Both the position numbers and the translations under genes were made by a program. A stretch of 64,000 nt of DNA, taken from Allobaculum mucilyticum. Its GTDB lineage: Bacteria; Bacillota_I; Bacilli_A; Erysipelotrichales; Erysipelotrichaceae. A model generated the notes under the pieces. The model was not told the origin of the DNA. It searched no databases and saw only the letters and a list, made by a program, of their open reading frames with translations. Shown in pieces: positions 36,900-45,014 of the stretch (its first letter is position 1; each line of letters begins with the position of its first letter). The stretch covers positions 2,852,001-2,916,000 of the forward strand of contig NZ_CP078089.1 of assembly GCF_022701195.1 (NCBI RefSeq). The letters are read 5' to 3'.

Positions 36900-37335
36900 G
36901 AACGATCACCCCCTTTTCCTGTCTGAAAACGGCCCAGTCGATCTCTTCCATGAAGATCTCATAGCCAGGCTTTTTGACCAGGCGGCCACGGTCTGCTGAA
37001 ATCGATTCGTGCTTGCCGTTATGTTCAAGCTCAAGCACGCCATTTTCAACATGAAGATTTCGGGAGGCCGCTGCGAGTTCGCGCAGCTGAAGAATCGCAA
37101 ACTGTTCCTGAGAATCTTCATGAAGCGAAAGACCGGAAGACAGTATTCCAGTCTGCATTGTGATCAGAGAAGCAGCCATTGCGGTAATCAGCAAAGCAAG
37201 AAGCGCTTCAGCAAGAGAAAAGCCATTCGTCCTGTCGCCCTTATTTAACAAGCAAGTCAAGGTATTCCGCCTTCGTTCAACGCTCAGAACAGGCTTCTGA
37301 AAACTGAATCGCTCAGCGGATCTGTTTCTGAACAT
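36853..37335 (-). CDS. comGF: ComGF-like minor pseudopilin
   Basis: The 160-residue protein has a prepilin-like cleavage site and membrane helix (TNGFSLAEALLALLITAMAASLI) at about residues 37-60 and a ComGF-type C-terminal domain. A start at 37335 (MFRNRS) is preferred, with GAGG 6 bases upstream; a TTG at 37347 is possible. It overlaps its neighbours on both sides, indicating a tight operon. Minor pseudopilins help start assembly of the competence pilus. Confidence 0.8.
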   Translation of the reverse strand: MFRNRSAERFSFQKPVLSVERRRNTLTCLLNKGDRTNGFSLAEALLALLITAMAASLITMQTGILSSGLSLHEDSQEQFAILQLRELAAASRNLHVENGVLELEHNGKHESISADRGRLVKKPGYEIFMEEIDWAVFRQEKGVIVLEYSSHGQTQTWQIR

Positions 37336-37531
37336 CGCGAACCTCAATCTTTTCGCTTATCCCACGATGAAGAGAAACCTGAAGAGCAGACATCGAGGAA
37401 GCCAGCAGAAAAGCACTGAGGCAGAGAATGACAAGAGCGAGCAGTGCTTCCATCAGCATGAATCCGTTCTTTCTCCCTTTCTTATTCCCGCTATTTCTTT
37501 TCTTGTTGGTCCGTCGCCTTTCAGCTTTCAT
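37313..37531 (-). CDS. comGE: ComGE-position minor pseudopilin
   Basis: The 72-residue protein is very basic at the N-terminus, then carries a prepilin signal KNGFMLMEALLALVILCLSAF near residues 22-42, with the expected Glu at +5 of the mature protein. It is short, with only about 35 residues after the helix. It overlaps comGD by 11 bases and comGF by 23. Assigned from position and the pilin signal. Confidence 0.75.
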   Translation of the reverse strand: MKAERRRTNKKRNSGNKKGRKNGFMLMEALLALVILCLSAFLLASSMSALQVSLHRGISEKIEVRDVQKQIR

Positions 37532-37949
37532 TGATCCACACCCTTCCGCTTCCAAGCTGCATCACGATTTCGATTGCAGACGAACCGCATGAACAGCGAA
37601 TCGTACCGCCTTTTGAGATCGATCCGCGGGCATTCCATGAAACTTTTGCCGGTTCACAAACACAGCCATCAGGAAAGACAAACCGTTTTTCTTCTGTCTC
37701 GAGACAGTTTTTCGAGACGGTCAGTGTTCTCTGTCTGCGCTCAGCCAATGAGAGATACTGCTCATTAGTCAGCGTCTCAACCAGAGTTTTCGAAAACAGA
37801 CCGCCGCCGGATGAATGATGCGGCACAGTAATGAATGCCCCCAGCATGACGACAATGGAGAGAACCAGAAGGCATTCAAGCAGCGTAAATCCATTTTGAG
37901 CAGGATTACAGCTGCTCTTCTGTCCAGTCCTGTCCATCCTATTCTTCAT
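37521..37949 (-). CDS. comGD: ComGD-like minor pseudopilin
   Basis: The 142-residue protein has the prepilin signal QNGFTLLECLLVLSIVVML near residues 19-37 and a Cys-containing C-terminal domain (CVCEP, RCSCGSS). Its start overlaps the comGC stop (ATGA at 37946-37949), a typical coupled junction; longer upstream in-frame starts lie inside comGC and are rejected. Confidence 0.82.
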   Translation of the reverse strand: MKNRMDRTGQKSSCNPAQNGFTLLECLLVLSIVVMLGAFITVPHHSSGGGLFSKTLVETLTNEQYLSLAERRQRTLTVSKNCLETEEKRFVFPDGCVCEPAKVSWNARGSISKGGTIRCSCGSSAIEIVMQLGSGRVWINES

Positions 37950-38251
37950 CGGCTGACAGCCTGACCGTTGCGGATGTAAACGGCAGATCCATCCGGACAC
38001 TTTGCCTGGCTCTCTTTGAGATAGCCCTTCGAGATCAGCTGCGACAGATCAGTCGGCGTTTTTCCTTCATCGATCTCGTAGAGAATGATCTGAGAATTCA
38101 CAACCTCGATCAGCGCTTCGCAGCCCTTAGCTCGGATGATCTTCTCTTTCTGCTGGATATTTGGCAACACCAGAAGAATTAAAAGAACAACGACGGTCAT
38201 TACGATCATCATCTCCAGAATCGTAAATCCATTTTTCTTTCTGTCCTGCAT
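37946..38251 (-). CDS. comGC: ComGC-like major competence pseudopilin
   Basis: The 101-residue major pseudopilin has the processing site at KKNG/FTILEMMIVMTVVVLLILLVLPN, near residues 5-29, with Glu at +5. The C-terminal domain contains QLISKGYLKESQAKCPDGS, typical of ComGC. GGAGG precedes the start at 38251. It is first of five overlapping minus-strand genes (C-D-E-F-G) that converge on comGA-comGB. Confidence 0.92.
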   Translation of the reverse strand: MQDRKKNGFTILEMMIVMTVVVLLILLVLPNIQQKEKIIRAKGCEALIEVVNSQIILYEIDEGKTPTDLSQLISKGYLKESQAKCPDGSAVYIRNGQAVSR

Positions 38252-38358
38252 ATCCTTACCTCCATAGATCTCTACGAAGGAGCATGCTAAAATTCGAAAA
38301 TCCAATGAAAGAAGCTGTCATCTCAAATACAAAAAGCAGTCTCCGATCGTTCTAGCTC

Positions 38359-38873
38359 TTAAATAGACGCCAGACCATACCAGCCAATGCCTTCCCCTTT
38401 CCAGCCGGCTGGAACGAGATAATCGTTTTCAGCTTTGTTCGTGGTGCAGTTATAGCTGCCGGCTTTGGCATTTGGATTGTACTGGCGGTAGAGAGGTACG
38501 CCTGTATCATCAGCTGAATACCAGCCGATGCCCTCATCTTTCCAGCCAGCCTTGACTAGGTAATCTCGTTCAGCCGCATTCATCGTGTAGTGATGATCTC
38601 CGGCATTTGGATTGTACAGACAATAGAACAGAACTTTTGTCGGCTGAGCGGGATGATCAGAAGATTCCTGAGTATTTTTCTGAATTTTGAACGTTCTGGC
38701 AGCCGTACCTTATATTCGCCTTTTCCGGTGATCGTCATGGTTACGGTTCCTTCGTTCACATTATTAGAGTACATAACGGTGCAGTCTTTATCTTTTGCAA
38801 GCCGTTTACCGTTAACCATCAGAACCGGATCCGGAGTTACTGGACTGCCAGTCCAGGGACAGCTGTCCTGGAG
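38359..38873 (-). pseudogene. C-terminal fragment of a surface protein with DUF5648-like repeats
   Basis: Two frames join to give an Ig-like segment (MVNGKRLAKDKDCTVMYSNN ... TGKGEYKG) and then two repeats of the type ...YTMNAAERDYLVKAGWKDEGIGWY and AENDYLVPAGWKGEGIGWYG. These are known from the ends of secreted hydrolases and surface proteins of gut Bacillota. A missing base near 38700 shifts the frame. The 5' part is cut at about 38873, where an IS-like end begins. No start or signal peptide remains. Confidence 0.75.
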
Positions 38874-38905
38874 GGTATGTCAAGAATTTTGTGTAAATCC
38901 ATTTT
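38873..38905. mobile_element. IS256-like terminal repeat remnant
   Basis: GGTATGTCAAGAATTTTGTG at 38873-38892, followed by TAAATCC, resembles the ends of IS256-family elements (GTCAAGAATTTTGTGTAAA type). No transposase or second end is seen. It marks the break in the surface protein gene. Confidence 0.5.
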
Positions 38906-39141
38906 TGGTGGTTGAAACATTTAGCTATTTCAAAGCGTAGCTAATAATTGGAAAATCTGGATTGGATTTTTCCATCCCCGCTTTGGGCGAGGCCGGCACC
39001 CTGCGCCTGGTGCCAGTTCTGTGCCGGGACCTGCACCTTAATGCATTAAGCCGGACAGCAATTTTTTAAATCTCCTCCCGCAGAGTCGGAAAGAACCATC
39101 CTCTGGCGATTCTTTCATCTCTGCGGGAGTTTTTACTTATC
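38906..39141. other. Non-coding stretch of mixed mobile-element debris
   Basis: No gene is seen. It holds a GGCACC...GGTGCC stem near 38995-39022 and a large hairpin at 39075-39129. Confidence 0.45.
39075..39129 (-). ncRNA. Hairpin directly 3' of the TnpB-like remnant; terminator or omega-RNA-like scaffold
   Basis: CTCCCGCAGAG (39075-39085) pairs perfectly with CTCTGCGGGAG (39119-39129), with an inner GAAAGAA/TTCTTTC stem. On the minus strand it begins 13 bases after the TnpB-like stop. TnpB elements make a guide RNA from this position, but a terminator is equally possible; a T run follows on the plus strand. Confidence 0.4.
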
Positions 39142-39973
39142 TTAAAAGAAGCCAGGCCCTCTTCTTGCGATCAGACAGGCAGCCCCAGGGTGAATGTTGA
39201 TACCAGCCTCTTTACACACAGTCTTTTTTGCCTCTTTCGAGGGATAAGCGGTGTTCACAATCTTTAAATCGACATTATCTTTAAAGCATCTTCGTTTTAC
39301 TGCCGAGAGTGTACTGGCTGCAGGCGAGTCCTGAGATCATCCGGTTGTACGTCTTATTCTTCCGGAGATCCGCTTTCTTACTCGAGAAATCCAAATCTTC
39401 GATAACAAGATCTTTTCCTTTAGCACGGGCTTCGGTCGTAATCTCTTTTATGGCGGACAGCATCTGAGCAATCCCATGCTTGAAGTTATGATTCTTTTTG
39501 CCGAGTCCTGGCAGGCTGATTTTTCGCGCGTAGATGATGGTTCCGTTTCTGTCTATCTCACACAAGGCAATGTGATCGGCGTTGAAATCCAGACCGATTA
39601 CTCCATCAAAAGAGGAAGTACTCCATCCTTCCTGTTTTGGCAGATGGAAGAAGAACTGGACATAGTACCCATTTCTTCTAAGAATCCGAACGCTGATCGC
39701 CTGCTTAATCATCTACTCCGCTTCAAAGCCATCGAATGCTTTGTCAGCCAGCTTCAGTGCATAGGTGTGAGTGATTTTTACCGGGCCAGCAGTGATCTTA
39801 TCCTGCCCCTTTTCAGGTTTCGTTACAGGAAGAACCCTGATTCTCCAGGAACCGTCTTCCATACGGATCAAGCGGCAGAGCTGATTTCCATTTTTCTCAT
39901 CGTTCCAGCCGCACAGATACATCATCCGATCCCGATGTCTGACAAACCGCTCTTTCCATTCTTTATGAGAGCT
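39142..39973 (-). pseudogene. TnpB-related RuvC nuclease remnant (IS200/IS605 accessory type)
   Basis: Across frames the minus strand encodes the C-terminal part of a TnpB-related protein: ...MYLCGWNDEKNGNQ...GSWRIRVLPVTKPEKG..., a stop at 39713, then ISVRILRRNG...GVIGLDFNADHIALCEID (RuvC-I Asp), GKDLVIEDLDF (RuvC-II Glu), and after a frameshift near 39303, VDLKIVNTAYPSKEAKKTVCKEAGINIHPGAACLIARRG to a stop at 39142. The N-terminal half is missing; its place is taken by an IS4-type fragment in the same frame. It is not functional as read. Confidence 0.75.
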
Positions 39974-40473
39974 AACGGAATCTATTTTTCGAGCATGCAC
40001 TGCCTGGAGGCTGGCCGACTGTTTTAGATCCAGGAAAGCCGTCTCGATTTCCCATCGGCTCTTGTACAGGCTTCGGATATCGTCTATGGGATACTCGGAT
40101 TCCGGCAGATTTGTGATGAAAGACTGAAATGGCTCTGGAGAGTTCGAACCCGCCGGCGCCTGAATCTTCACAAGACGAATCGAAAATGGATGCTCACCGT
40201 TCGCATCCAGACAGGATCTGTCTTTTCCGCGAAGCGGATAGTGCAGCGCATCCCCCTTATACTGTTTCAGGGGCTTCTTCACCAGGATCAGTTTTTTAGT
40301 AATATCAACTTCCGGGTTGATGTCGTATTCCTTGGGAATCTGAAGCAGGGAGTGGGAATCGCCCTCCTCCGGATCAGAAAGAAGTGATCGAGATTCATGA
40401 TCTTAGATTCGAAGCTGAAACCGTGAAAGCCGCAATCCATCACGAAAATTGCAGGGATTTCAACCGCTGACAT
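39974..40473 (-). pseudogene. IS4-family transposase remnant fused to the TnpB-like remnant
   Basis: The minus strand carries an IS4-type middle region (AIFVMDCGFHGFSFESKI, where the usual D-R-G has become D-C-G), a frameshift near 40285, and the Y-x2-R-x3-E block (SLYKSRWEIETAFLDLKQSA). At about 39973 the frame runs straight into TnpB-like sequence, making one chimeric 189-codon frame (39713-40282). It is different in sequence from the intact IS4 element at 21506. Confidence 0.7.
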
Positions 40474-40632
40474 GCGTTCGATTGCACCGGATTGTTCATT
40501 TTTGTTAACTATCTCATTTGTGCAATTTTAGAAACTGCTTATGGAACCAGGGCAGAAAAAACAAAATCATCAAAATGAGATGATTTGGCAATCTAAAAAT
40601 TAATTAACCGAATGGCATTGGTACAGCAGTTG

Positions 40633-40669
40633 AAAAAAGGACCGAAGATTCATGATGCATCTTCGGTCC
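40633..40669 (-). terminator. Terminator of the DUF1653 gene
   Basis: GGACCGAAGAT pairs with ATCTTCGGTCC. On the minus strand it is followed by TTTTTTC. Confidence 0.9.
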
Positions 40670-40708
40670 TCTGTGCTTTCTGGACTGATTTAGGATGTGT
40701 CTGGGAGA

Positions 40709-40975
40709 TCAGAATACTTTTGCTTTTGATGGAATCTCCATCAGATCAAAGCGATACTCCTGATCCGTATTTGGATATTTGTCGCGATCTGTTTTTGAGA
40801 GAAACTCTTCGAGCGGGCGGACCCAGAGTCCGCTTTCTCCATAAAGAGGCCGGTAGATTACCATCGTCTGTGCTGTATCTGCATCGCATGCAAGACCCTC
40901 GACCAGGTAATAGTTTCCTTTGAAGTGGCGATAGACACGACCGATCGCAATGGTTCGATTCAGTTCTTCTGTCAT
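40709..40975 (-). CDS. DUF1653 domain protein
   Basis: The 88-residue protein consists almost wholly of a DUF1653 domain: GRVYRHFKGNYYLVEGLACDADT, then MVIYRPLYGESGLWVRPLEEFL. The function of this small soluble beta-rich family is not established. The start at 40975 follows AGGAG with 7 bases spacing; an in-frame extension to 41029 is rejected. It has its own terminator and lies between mobile debris and a TetR-ABC operon. Confidence 0.85.
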   Translation of the reverse strand: MTEELNRTIAIGRVYRHFKGNYYLVEGLACDADTAQTMVIYRPLYGESGLWVRPLEEFLSKTDRDKYPNTDQEYRFDLMEIPSKAKVF

Positions 40976-41332
40976 TATGAATCTCCTTTCTGCTTCTGCA
41001 CCGTTAAAGATTTCGCCTGTTTTCATCATTTGTCCGGAACAGGTTCTTTGTTTTTATGATAGCCGGATCATCTCATACAGATGAAATGAATGCCATCTGG
41101 GAAGACTGTGTTAGGTAGAGCGCTCTCAGTTCTGAAAGACATCTCTTTCTGAAAAGAGAAGAATCAGGAACAGAAAAGGTTCTGTTTAAGACTAATTTCT
41201 TTCAGACTTTGCCAGGGGGTCTTCTTAGAATTGGTCAACGCGGATACAATAGGGCAAATTTCCGGACAAAGTGCAGGATTTTTTCGCGCTGCTGTTACGA
41301 ATCCGGAAAACATCGCACTGGAAAGGGAAGCT
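40976..41332. other. Gap between the DUF1653 gene and the TetR gene
   Basis: It holds the divergent promoter regions and a dyad at 41169-41186. TACAAT at 41245-41250 may be the -10 box of the TetR operon. No other gene is seen. Confidence 0.45.
41169..41186. promoter_or_regulatory. Dyad, candidate operator of the TetR regulator
   Basis: AACAGAA and TTCTGTT are perfect inverted repeats with a 4-base spacer. It lies about 60 bases upstream of a TACAAT box, in the size range of TetR-type operators. Confidence 0.35.
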
Positions 41333-42076
41333 ATGAATGAGAAATTTAGATCACTTTCGCCGGAGAAGCAGAAAGTCATACTGAATGCTGCATTCCGGGT
41401 GTTTGCCTGTAACGATTACCGGCATGCGCCCATGCAGGAAATTGCAAATGAAGCCGGCGTAAGCAAGTCCCTGCTGTTTCACTACTTCAAAAACAAGAAA
41501 GAACTCTATCTTCACCTCTGGACAGTCTGCATGGAAAAGACATCAGCGCGCATACGGGAATCGGGATCATTTGAGGGAAGCAGTCTGTTTGATCTGATGG
41601 AACGAGGTCTTAAGGCAAAGATTCAGATCATCCGGGAAGATCCGGATCTGGCGATGTTTACCCTGCGATCATTTTTTGAACGGGATCCGGAGATCCAGCC
41701 AGAGATTCAGGCAATTTATGGCGGTGTAATGGCCAGCCAGTATCAGTATTGTCTGTCTTCTCTCGATCTTTCGGATCTGAGAAAGGATCTTGATCCCATG
41801 CGGATCATTCAGGAAATGGTTTTCTCCTCTGAAGGATTTTTATGGCACGCCGTTTGTGGTGAGCGTTCGCTGGCTGAGCTTGAACCGAATATGGAAGAAC
41901 TGCTGCAGTTCTGGAAGAAGGTTTACCAGGTTCCGGATGTAAGCGATCAGAAAGAACAGGAATATACAGAAAGAATATATGGAACAAGAAAAGCACAAAT
42001 CAGAGCCCGAACAGAATCAACAGAATCAACAGAAACTGAAAAAGAACAGACAGGAGAAGAACGATGGATGCACTGA
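41333..42076 (+). CDS. TetR family transcriptional regulator
   Basis: The 247-residue regulator has an N-terminal helix-turn-helix (residues about 12-58: ILNAAFRVFACNDYRHAPMQEIANEAGVSKSLLFHYFKNKKELY), typical of TetR, and a divergent all-helical ligand domain. The start at 41333 follows GAAAGGGA by 4-5 bases. The C-terminal 40 residues are a polar Glu/Thr-rich tail whose codons overlap the next gene by 13 bases. It probably represses its own operon, including the ABC exporter genes, in response to an unknown ligand. Confidence 0.9.
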   Translation: MNEKFRSLSPEKQKVILNAAFRVFACNDYRHAPMQEIANEAGVSKSLLFHYFKNKKELYLHLWTVCMEKTSARIRESGSFEGSSLFDLMERGLKAKIQIIREDPDLAMFTLRSFFERDPEIQPEIQAIYGGVMASQYQYCLSSLDLSDLRKDLDPMRIIQEMVFSSEGFLWHAVCGERSLAELEPNMEELLQFWKKVYQVPDVSDQKEQEYTERIYGTRKAQIRARTESTESTETEKEQTGEERWMH

Positions 42077-42945
42077 AGATTGAACATCTGAAAAAATCAT
42101 ACGGCCGTCATACAGCTCTTCATGATCTGAATCTGCACTTAGAAAGCGGAGAATGCTTTGGGCTGATTGGTCCAAATGGTGCGGGAAAATCAACGGCGAT
42201 CCGCTCAGTCCTTGGCCTGATCCTTCCAGAAGCAGGGACGATTGAAGTGTTCGGGCTGGATGCAAGAACGCATCGAAAAGAAGTACTCACAAAGATCGGC
42301 TTCATGCCATCAGAAAGCTTTTTCTACGGAAGAAGCAGGGTGAAAGACATGCTTCACTTTTCAGCCGCGCTGCACAGAAAAGACTGCTCGAAAATGGCAG
42401 ATGCTCTTTGCAGACGCCTGCAGCTTGATCAGAATGCACGGGTTGATACGCTCTCTTTAGGCAATCGGAAGAAGCTTTCTATCGTCTGTGCTCTCCAGCA
42501 TGAGCCGGATCTTCTGATCCTCGATGAGCCGACAAGCGGTCTGGATCCACTGATTAGAAACGAGTTTTACTCCATTCTGGAAGAGATGCAGAAACAGGGA
42601 AAGACGATTTTTCTTTCCAGTCATAACCTTAATGAAGTCAGCCGCTGCTGCAGCAGAGCCGGCTTTCTCAAAGAGGGAAGACTGATTGCCTGCGATACGC
42701 TTGATAATCTCAAAGGAACCCGAAGCCGCAAAGTCATCGTTCGTGGTGAAGTCGATCTTTCCGGACTCAAACAGATCCAGAATCTTCAGCAGGAACAGGG
42801 CGTTACATCGTTTCTGTATGATGGAAGTCCGGTACTGCTGATGAAGGCTCTTGCTAATTTTCCCATTGAGGATGTGCTCATTGAAGAACCGGATCTTGAA
42901 GAAATCTTTCTGCATGATTATCAGAGTAAGGAGGACAGGACATGA
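42064..42945 (+). CDS. ABC transporter ATP-binding protein
   Basis: The 293-residue ATPase has Walker A GPNGAGKST near residue 36. The signature region is the variant TLSLGNRKKLS rather than LSGGQ. Walker B is LLILDEPTSGLDP near 155, and SHNLNEVSRCC is the H-loop. It belongs to the CcmA/DRA-type exporters and pairs with the ABC-2 type permease that follows with an ATGA overlap. It is co-transcribed with the TetR regulator. The substrate is unknown (drug, peptide or lipid). Confidence 0.92.
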   Translation: MDALKIEHLKKSYGRHTALHDLNLHLESGECFGLIGPNGAGKSTAIRSVLGLILPEAGTIEVFGLDARTHRKEVLTKIGFMPSESFFYGRSRVKDMLHFSAALHRKDCSKMADALCRRLQLDQNARVDTLSLGNRKKLSIVCALQHEPDLLILDEPTSGLDPLIRNEFYSILEEMQKQGKTIFLSSHNLNEVSRCCSRAGFLKEGRLIACDTLDNLKGTRSRKVIVRGEVDLSGLKQIQNLQQEQGVTSFLYDGSPVLLMKALANFPIEDVLIEEPDLEEIFLHDYQSKEDRT

Positions 42946-43730
42946 CGGTATATTTTCATGAGCTGCGCATGACGCGCCGGACTATGGTGGTCTGGGGTGC
43001 CGGGATGGCCTGTCTGAATATTCTCTGTCTGCTTCTGTTTCCGGAGATGAAAAAGCAGGTTGCGGATCTCAATGCGATCTTTTCGTCTCTTGGAAGCTTT
43101 TCTGCAGCACTTGGAATGGATCGTCTGAATATCGGTTCACTCACTGGTTTCTTTGCGATTGAATGCGGAAGCATTCTCAGTCTAGGCGGCGGTCTGTATG
43201 CTGCATGGGCAGGCGGTTCGATCGTATCCAAAGAAGAGCAAGGGCATACAGCGGATTTCCTTTTCTCTCATCCCATCAGCCGCACCCGGATTCTGCTAGA
43301 CAAGCTTCTTGCTTTGATGACGCAGATTCTGATTCTGAATCTGATTGTGTATTTTGCGGATCTGCTTGGAATCATTCTGGCTGGCGAGTCGATTCCCTGG
43401 CAGAGCGTAAGCCTGATTCAACTGGCCAGTCTGCTGATGCAGTTCTGTATTGGGGGTCTTTGTTTCAGCATTTCAGCGCTTGTTTCGTCGAGTGCATCAG
43501 CGATCAGTTTTGGTCTGACACTGCTCCTGTATTTTCTCAATCTGGCGTCCAACCTGAATACGCATCTTGAGTGGCTTCGCTGGATTACGCCGTATTCCTT
43601 CTGCGAAGGTGCCTGGATTCTGGAACACGGCACACTGGAGTGGTGCTATGTATTCTCTTCATTTGTGATCAGCGCATGTGCACTCGGATTTGCCCTGTGG
43701 CGCTATTCCCGAAAAGACCTTCTGCTCTGA
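42942..43730 (+). CDS. ABC-2 type transporter permease
   Basis: The 262-residue membrane protein has six hydrophobic segments, starting MTVYFHELRMTRRTMVVWGAGMACL. The conserved block KEEQGHTADFLFSHPISRTRILLDKLLA near residues 90-117 is typical of ABC-2 permeases (YhaP/NatB-like). It overlaps the ATPase gene by 4 bases and is the last gene of the operon, followed by a terminator. Confidence 0.9.
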   Translation: MTVYFHELRMTRRTMVVWGAGMACLNILCLLLFPEMKKQVADLNAIFSSLGSFSAALGMDRLNIGSLTGFFAIECGSILSLGGGLYAAWAGGSIVSKEEQGHTADFLFSHPISRTRILLDKLLALMTQILILNLIVYFADLLGIILAGESIPWQSVSLIQLASLLMQFCIGGLCFSISALVSSSASAISFGLTLLLYFLNLASNLNTHLEWLRWITPYSFCEGAWILEHGTLEWCYVFSSFVISACALGFALWRYSRKDLLL

Positions 43731-43761
43731 TCATTTCTGCAGTTATGTATTCATGAAAAAG

Positions 43762-43825
43762 AACCCCGCAGATTGGAAGCCGACTCAGAATCGTTGAGTC
43801 CGGTTATCCGACTGCGGGGTTGTTC
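43762..43825. terminator. Terminator between the ABC operon and the Rrf2 gene
   Basis: AACCCCGCAG (43762-43771) pairs with CTGCGGGGTT (43812-43821). A T-rich stretch follows on the plus strand and A-rich sequence precedes it, so it may serve both genes. Confidence 0.8.
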
Positions 43826-43880
43826 TGTCTTTTGGCTGATGCGATCTTTGGATCAGGCGTCGTTCTGAAATACTGAAAAA

Positions 43881-44396
43881 CTATTTGCAGGAAGAATCGT
43901 CTGCAGGTTTCTGTTCCTGTTCATTTTCCTGGTCGGCGCTGCCTTCTCCTTCTGTTTTTGGATCCGGATGCGCTTCGATCATGACTTCCGGGAACTTGCC
44001 GTTCATCAGATCGCGCAGCGAAATGTTTGAAAAGAAGCTGTCAGTCATTTTGCTGAAGGCTTTCCAGAGAGGGAGTGTCTGACAGATCTCTGCACGTTCG
44101 CAGGTGTATTCGGGATCTTTCAGGCAGGCAACGGGAGCGAGACTGCCCTCGGCACTCTCAATAATTTCTTTACAGCTGTATTCTTCGGGGGTGCGGGTCA
44201 GTCTGTAGCCGCCGCCTTTGCCCCGGAGTCCTTCGACGAGTCCGTCATGGACCAGATTCTTTGTGATCAGTTCAAGATATTTTTTTGAAAGAGCCTGCTC
44301 GCTGGCGATGGATTCAAGCGAGACCCATTCCTCAGGATTTCGAGAAGCCAGCTCAAACATCACGCGCAGACCATATCGTCCTTTTGTTGAAATCAT
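43881..44396 (-). CDS. Rrf2 family transcriptional regulator
   Basis: The 171-residue regulator has an N-terminal winged helix (MISTKGRYGLRVMFELA ... LSKKYLELITKNL) and the G-rich wing GLRGKGGGYRLTR near residues 58-70. Three cysteines near 90-105 (VACLKDPEYTCERAEICQTL) match the iron-sulfur ligands of IscR/CymR-related proteins, so it may sense Fe-S or cysteine status (inference). The 40-residue C-terminal tail is acidic and probably disordered. AGGAGG precedes the start. It is alone, with no isc or suf genes in view. Confidence 0.9.
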   Translation of the reverse strand: MISTKGRYGLRVMFELASRNPEEWVSLESIASEQALSKKYLELITKNLVHDGLVEGLRGKGGGYRLTRTPEEYSCKEIIESAEGSLAPVACLKDPEYTCERAEICQTLPLWKAFSKMTDSFFSNISLRDLMNGKFPEVMIEAHPDPKTEGEGSADQENEQEQKPADDSSCK

Positions 44397-44943
44397 TGCA
44401 TAACCTCCTATACTGGCTTATGCAGCTGCAGACTGGCATGAAAACTAAACCGGAATGAACCAGAAGGCACGCCGGTTTCGGACATTCTGAAGCAGAATTG
44501 AAGGCCGGATAGAAAAGATGCGGGATGTTCCCAGCCAAATGTCCGGCCAATTTCTTAACTACGTCTATTCTAAAGCACATTGCCAAAAAACGAATGAATT
44601 TACGCGCGCATCTTTGACAGTTCTTTTTTACACTGCTTCCAGACGGAAAATCCGTCTTTCTTTATGGAAAATCTGCCTGTGTTCTTTCTCCTGCATCTTC
44701 AAAAGGCGGATTTCTGACCTGCACATATGGTATCTCTCAGCTTTTCTACCTGTCTACAAACCCTCTTGTTTCAACGATAGATAAAGCGTTTTCTCCATTT
44801 CTCCAACATTTAAATGCTTTCAAAAATTCCTATCATGATACGGCGGGGTTTTATGGAAAAAATACAGTATGTCTGTTAATTTGACCCTAAACCGTATATA
44901 ATTTTCGAACAGGGATAAAAGATCCAGAACAACCGAATTACGT
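44397..44943. other. Left boundary zone of the prophage-like region, no gene seen
   Basis: 547 bases without a supported gene, becoming AT-rich towards the right. It contains TATAAT at about 44894-44899. The junction between chromosome and phage-like DNA probably lies here. No tRNA, integrase or obvious att repeat was found. Confidence 0.45.
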
Positions 44944-44970
44944 ATAATTTGCAGATAGGGTCCTATCTGC
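44944..44970 (+). promoter_or_regulatory. Promoter -10 with overlapping palindromic operator
   Basis: TATAAT at 44944-44949 is followed at once by a perfect dyad, GCAGATAGG and CCTATCTGC with a 2-base centre (44951-44970). It would cover the transcription start of the peptidase-HTH gene, so a repressor bound there would block the promoter. A hairpin in the 5' leader is the alternative. Confidence 0.6.
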
Positions 44971-45014
44971 ATTTTGTTTCTCGTTCGAGAATTAAAGAGA
45001 AAGAGGGTGTTAAT

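Noticed and set aside
44397-44950. attL site of the prophage
   Set aside because: The 547-base zone was read for direct repeats and a tRNA or integrase neighbour; none was evident, and the right end of the element is outside the window.
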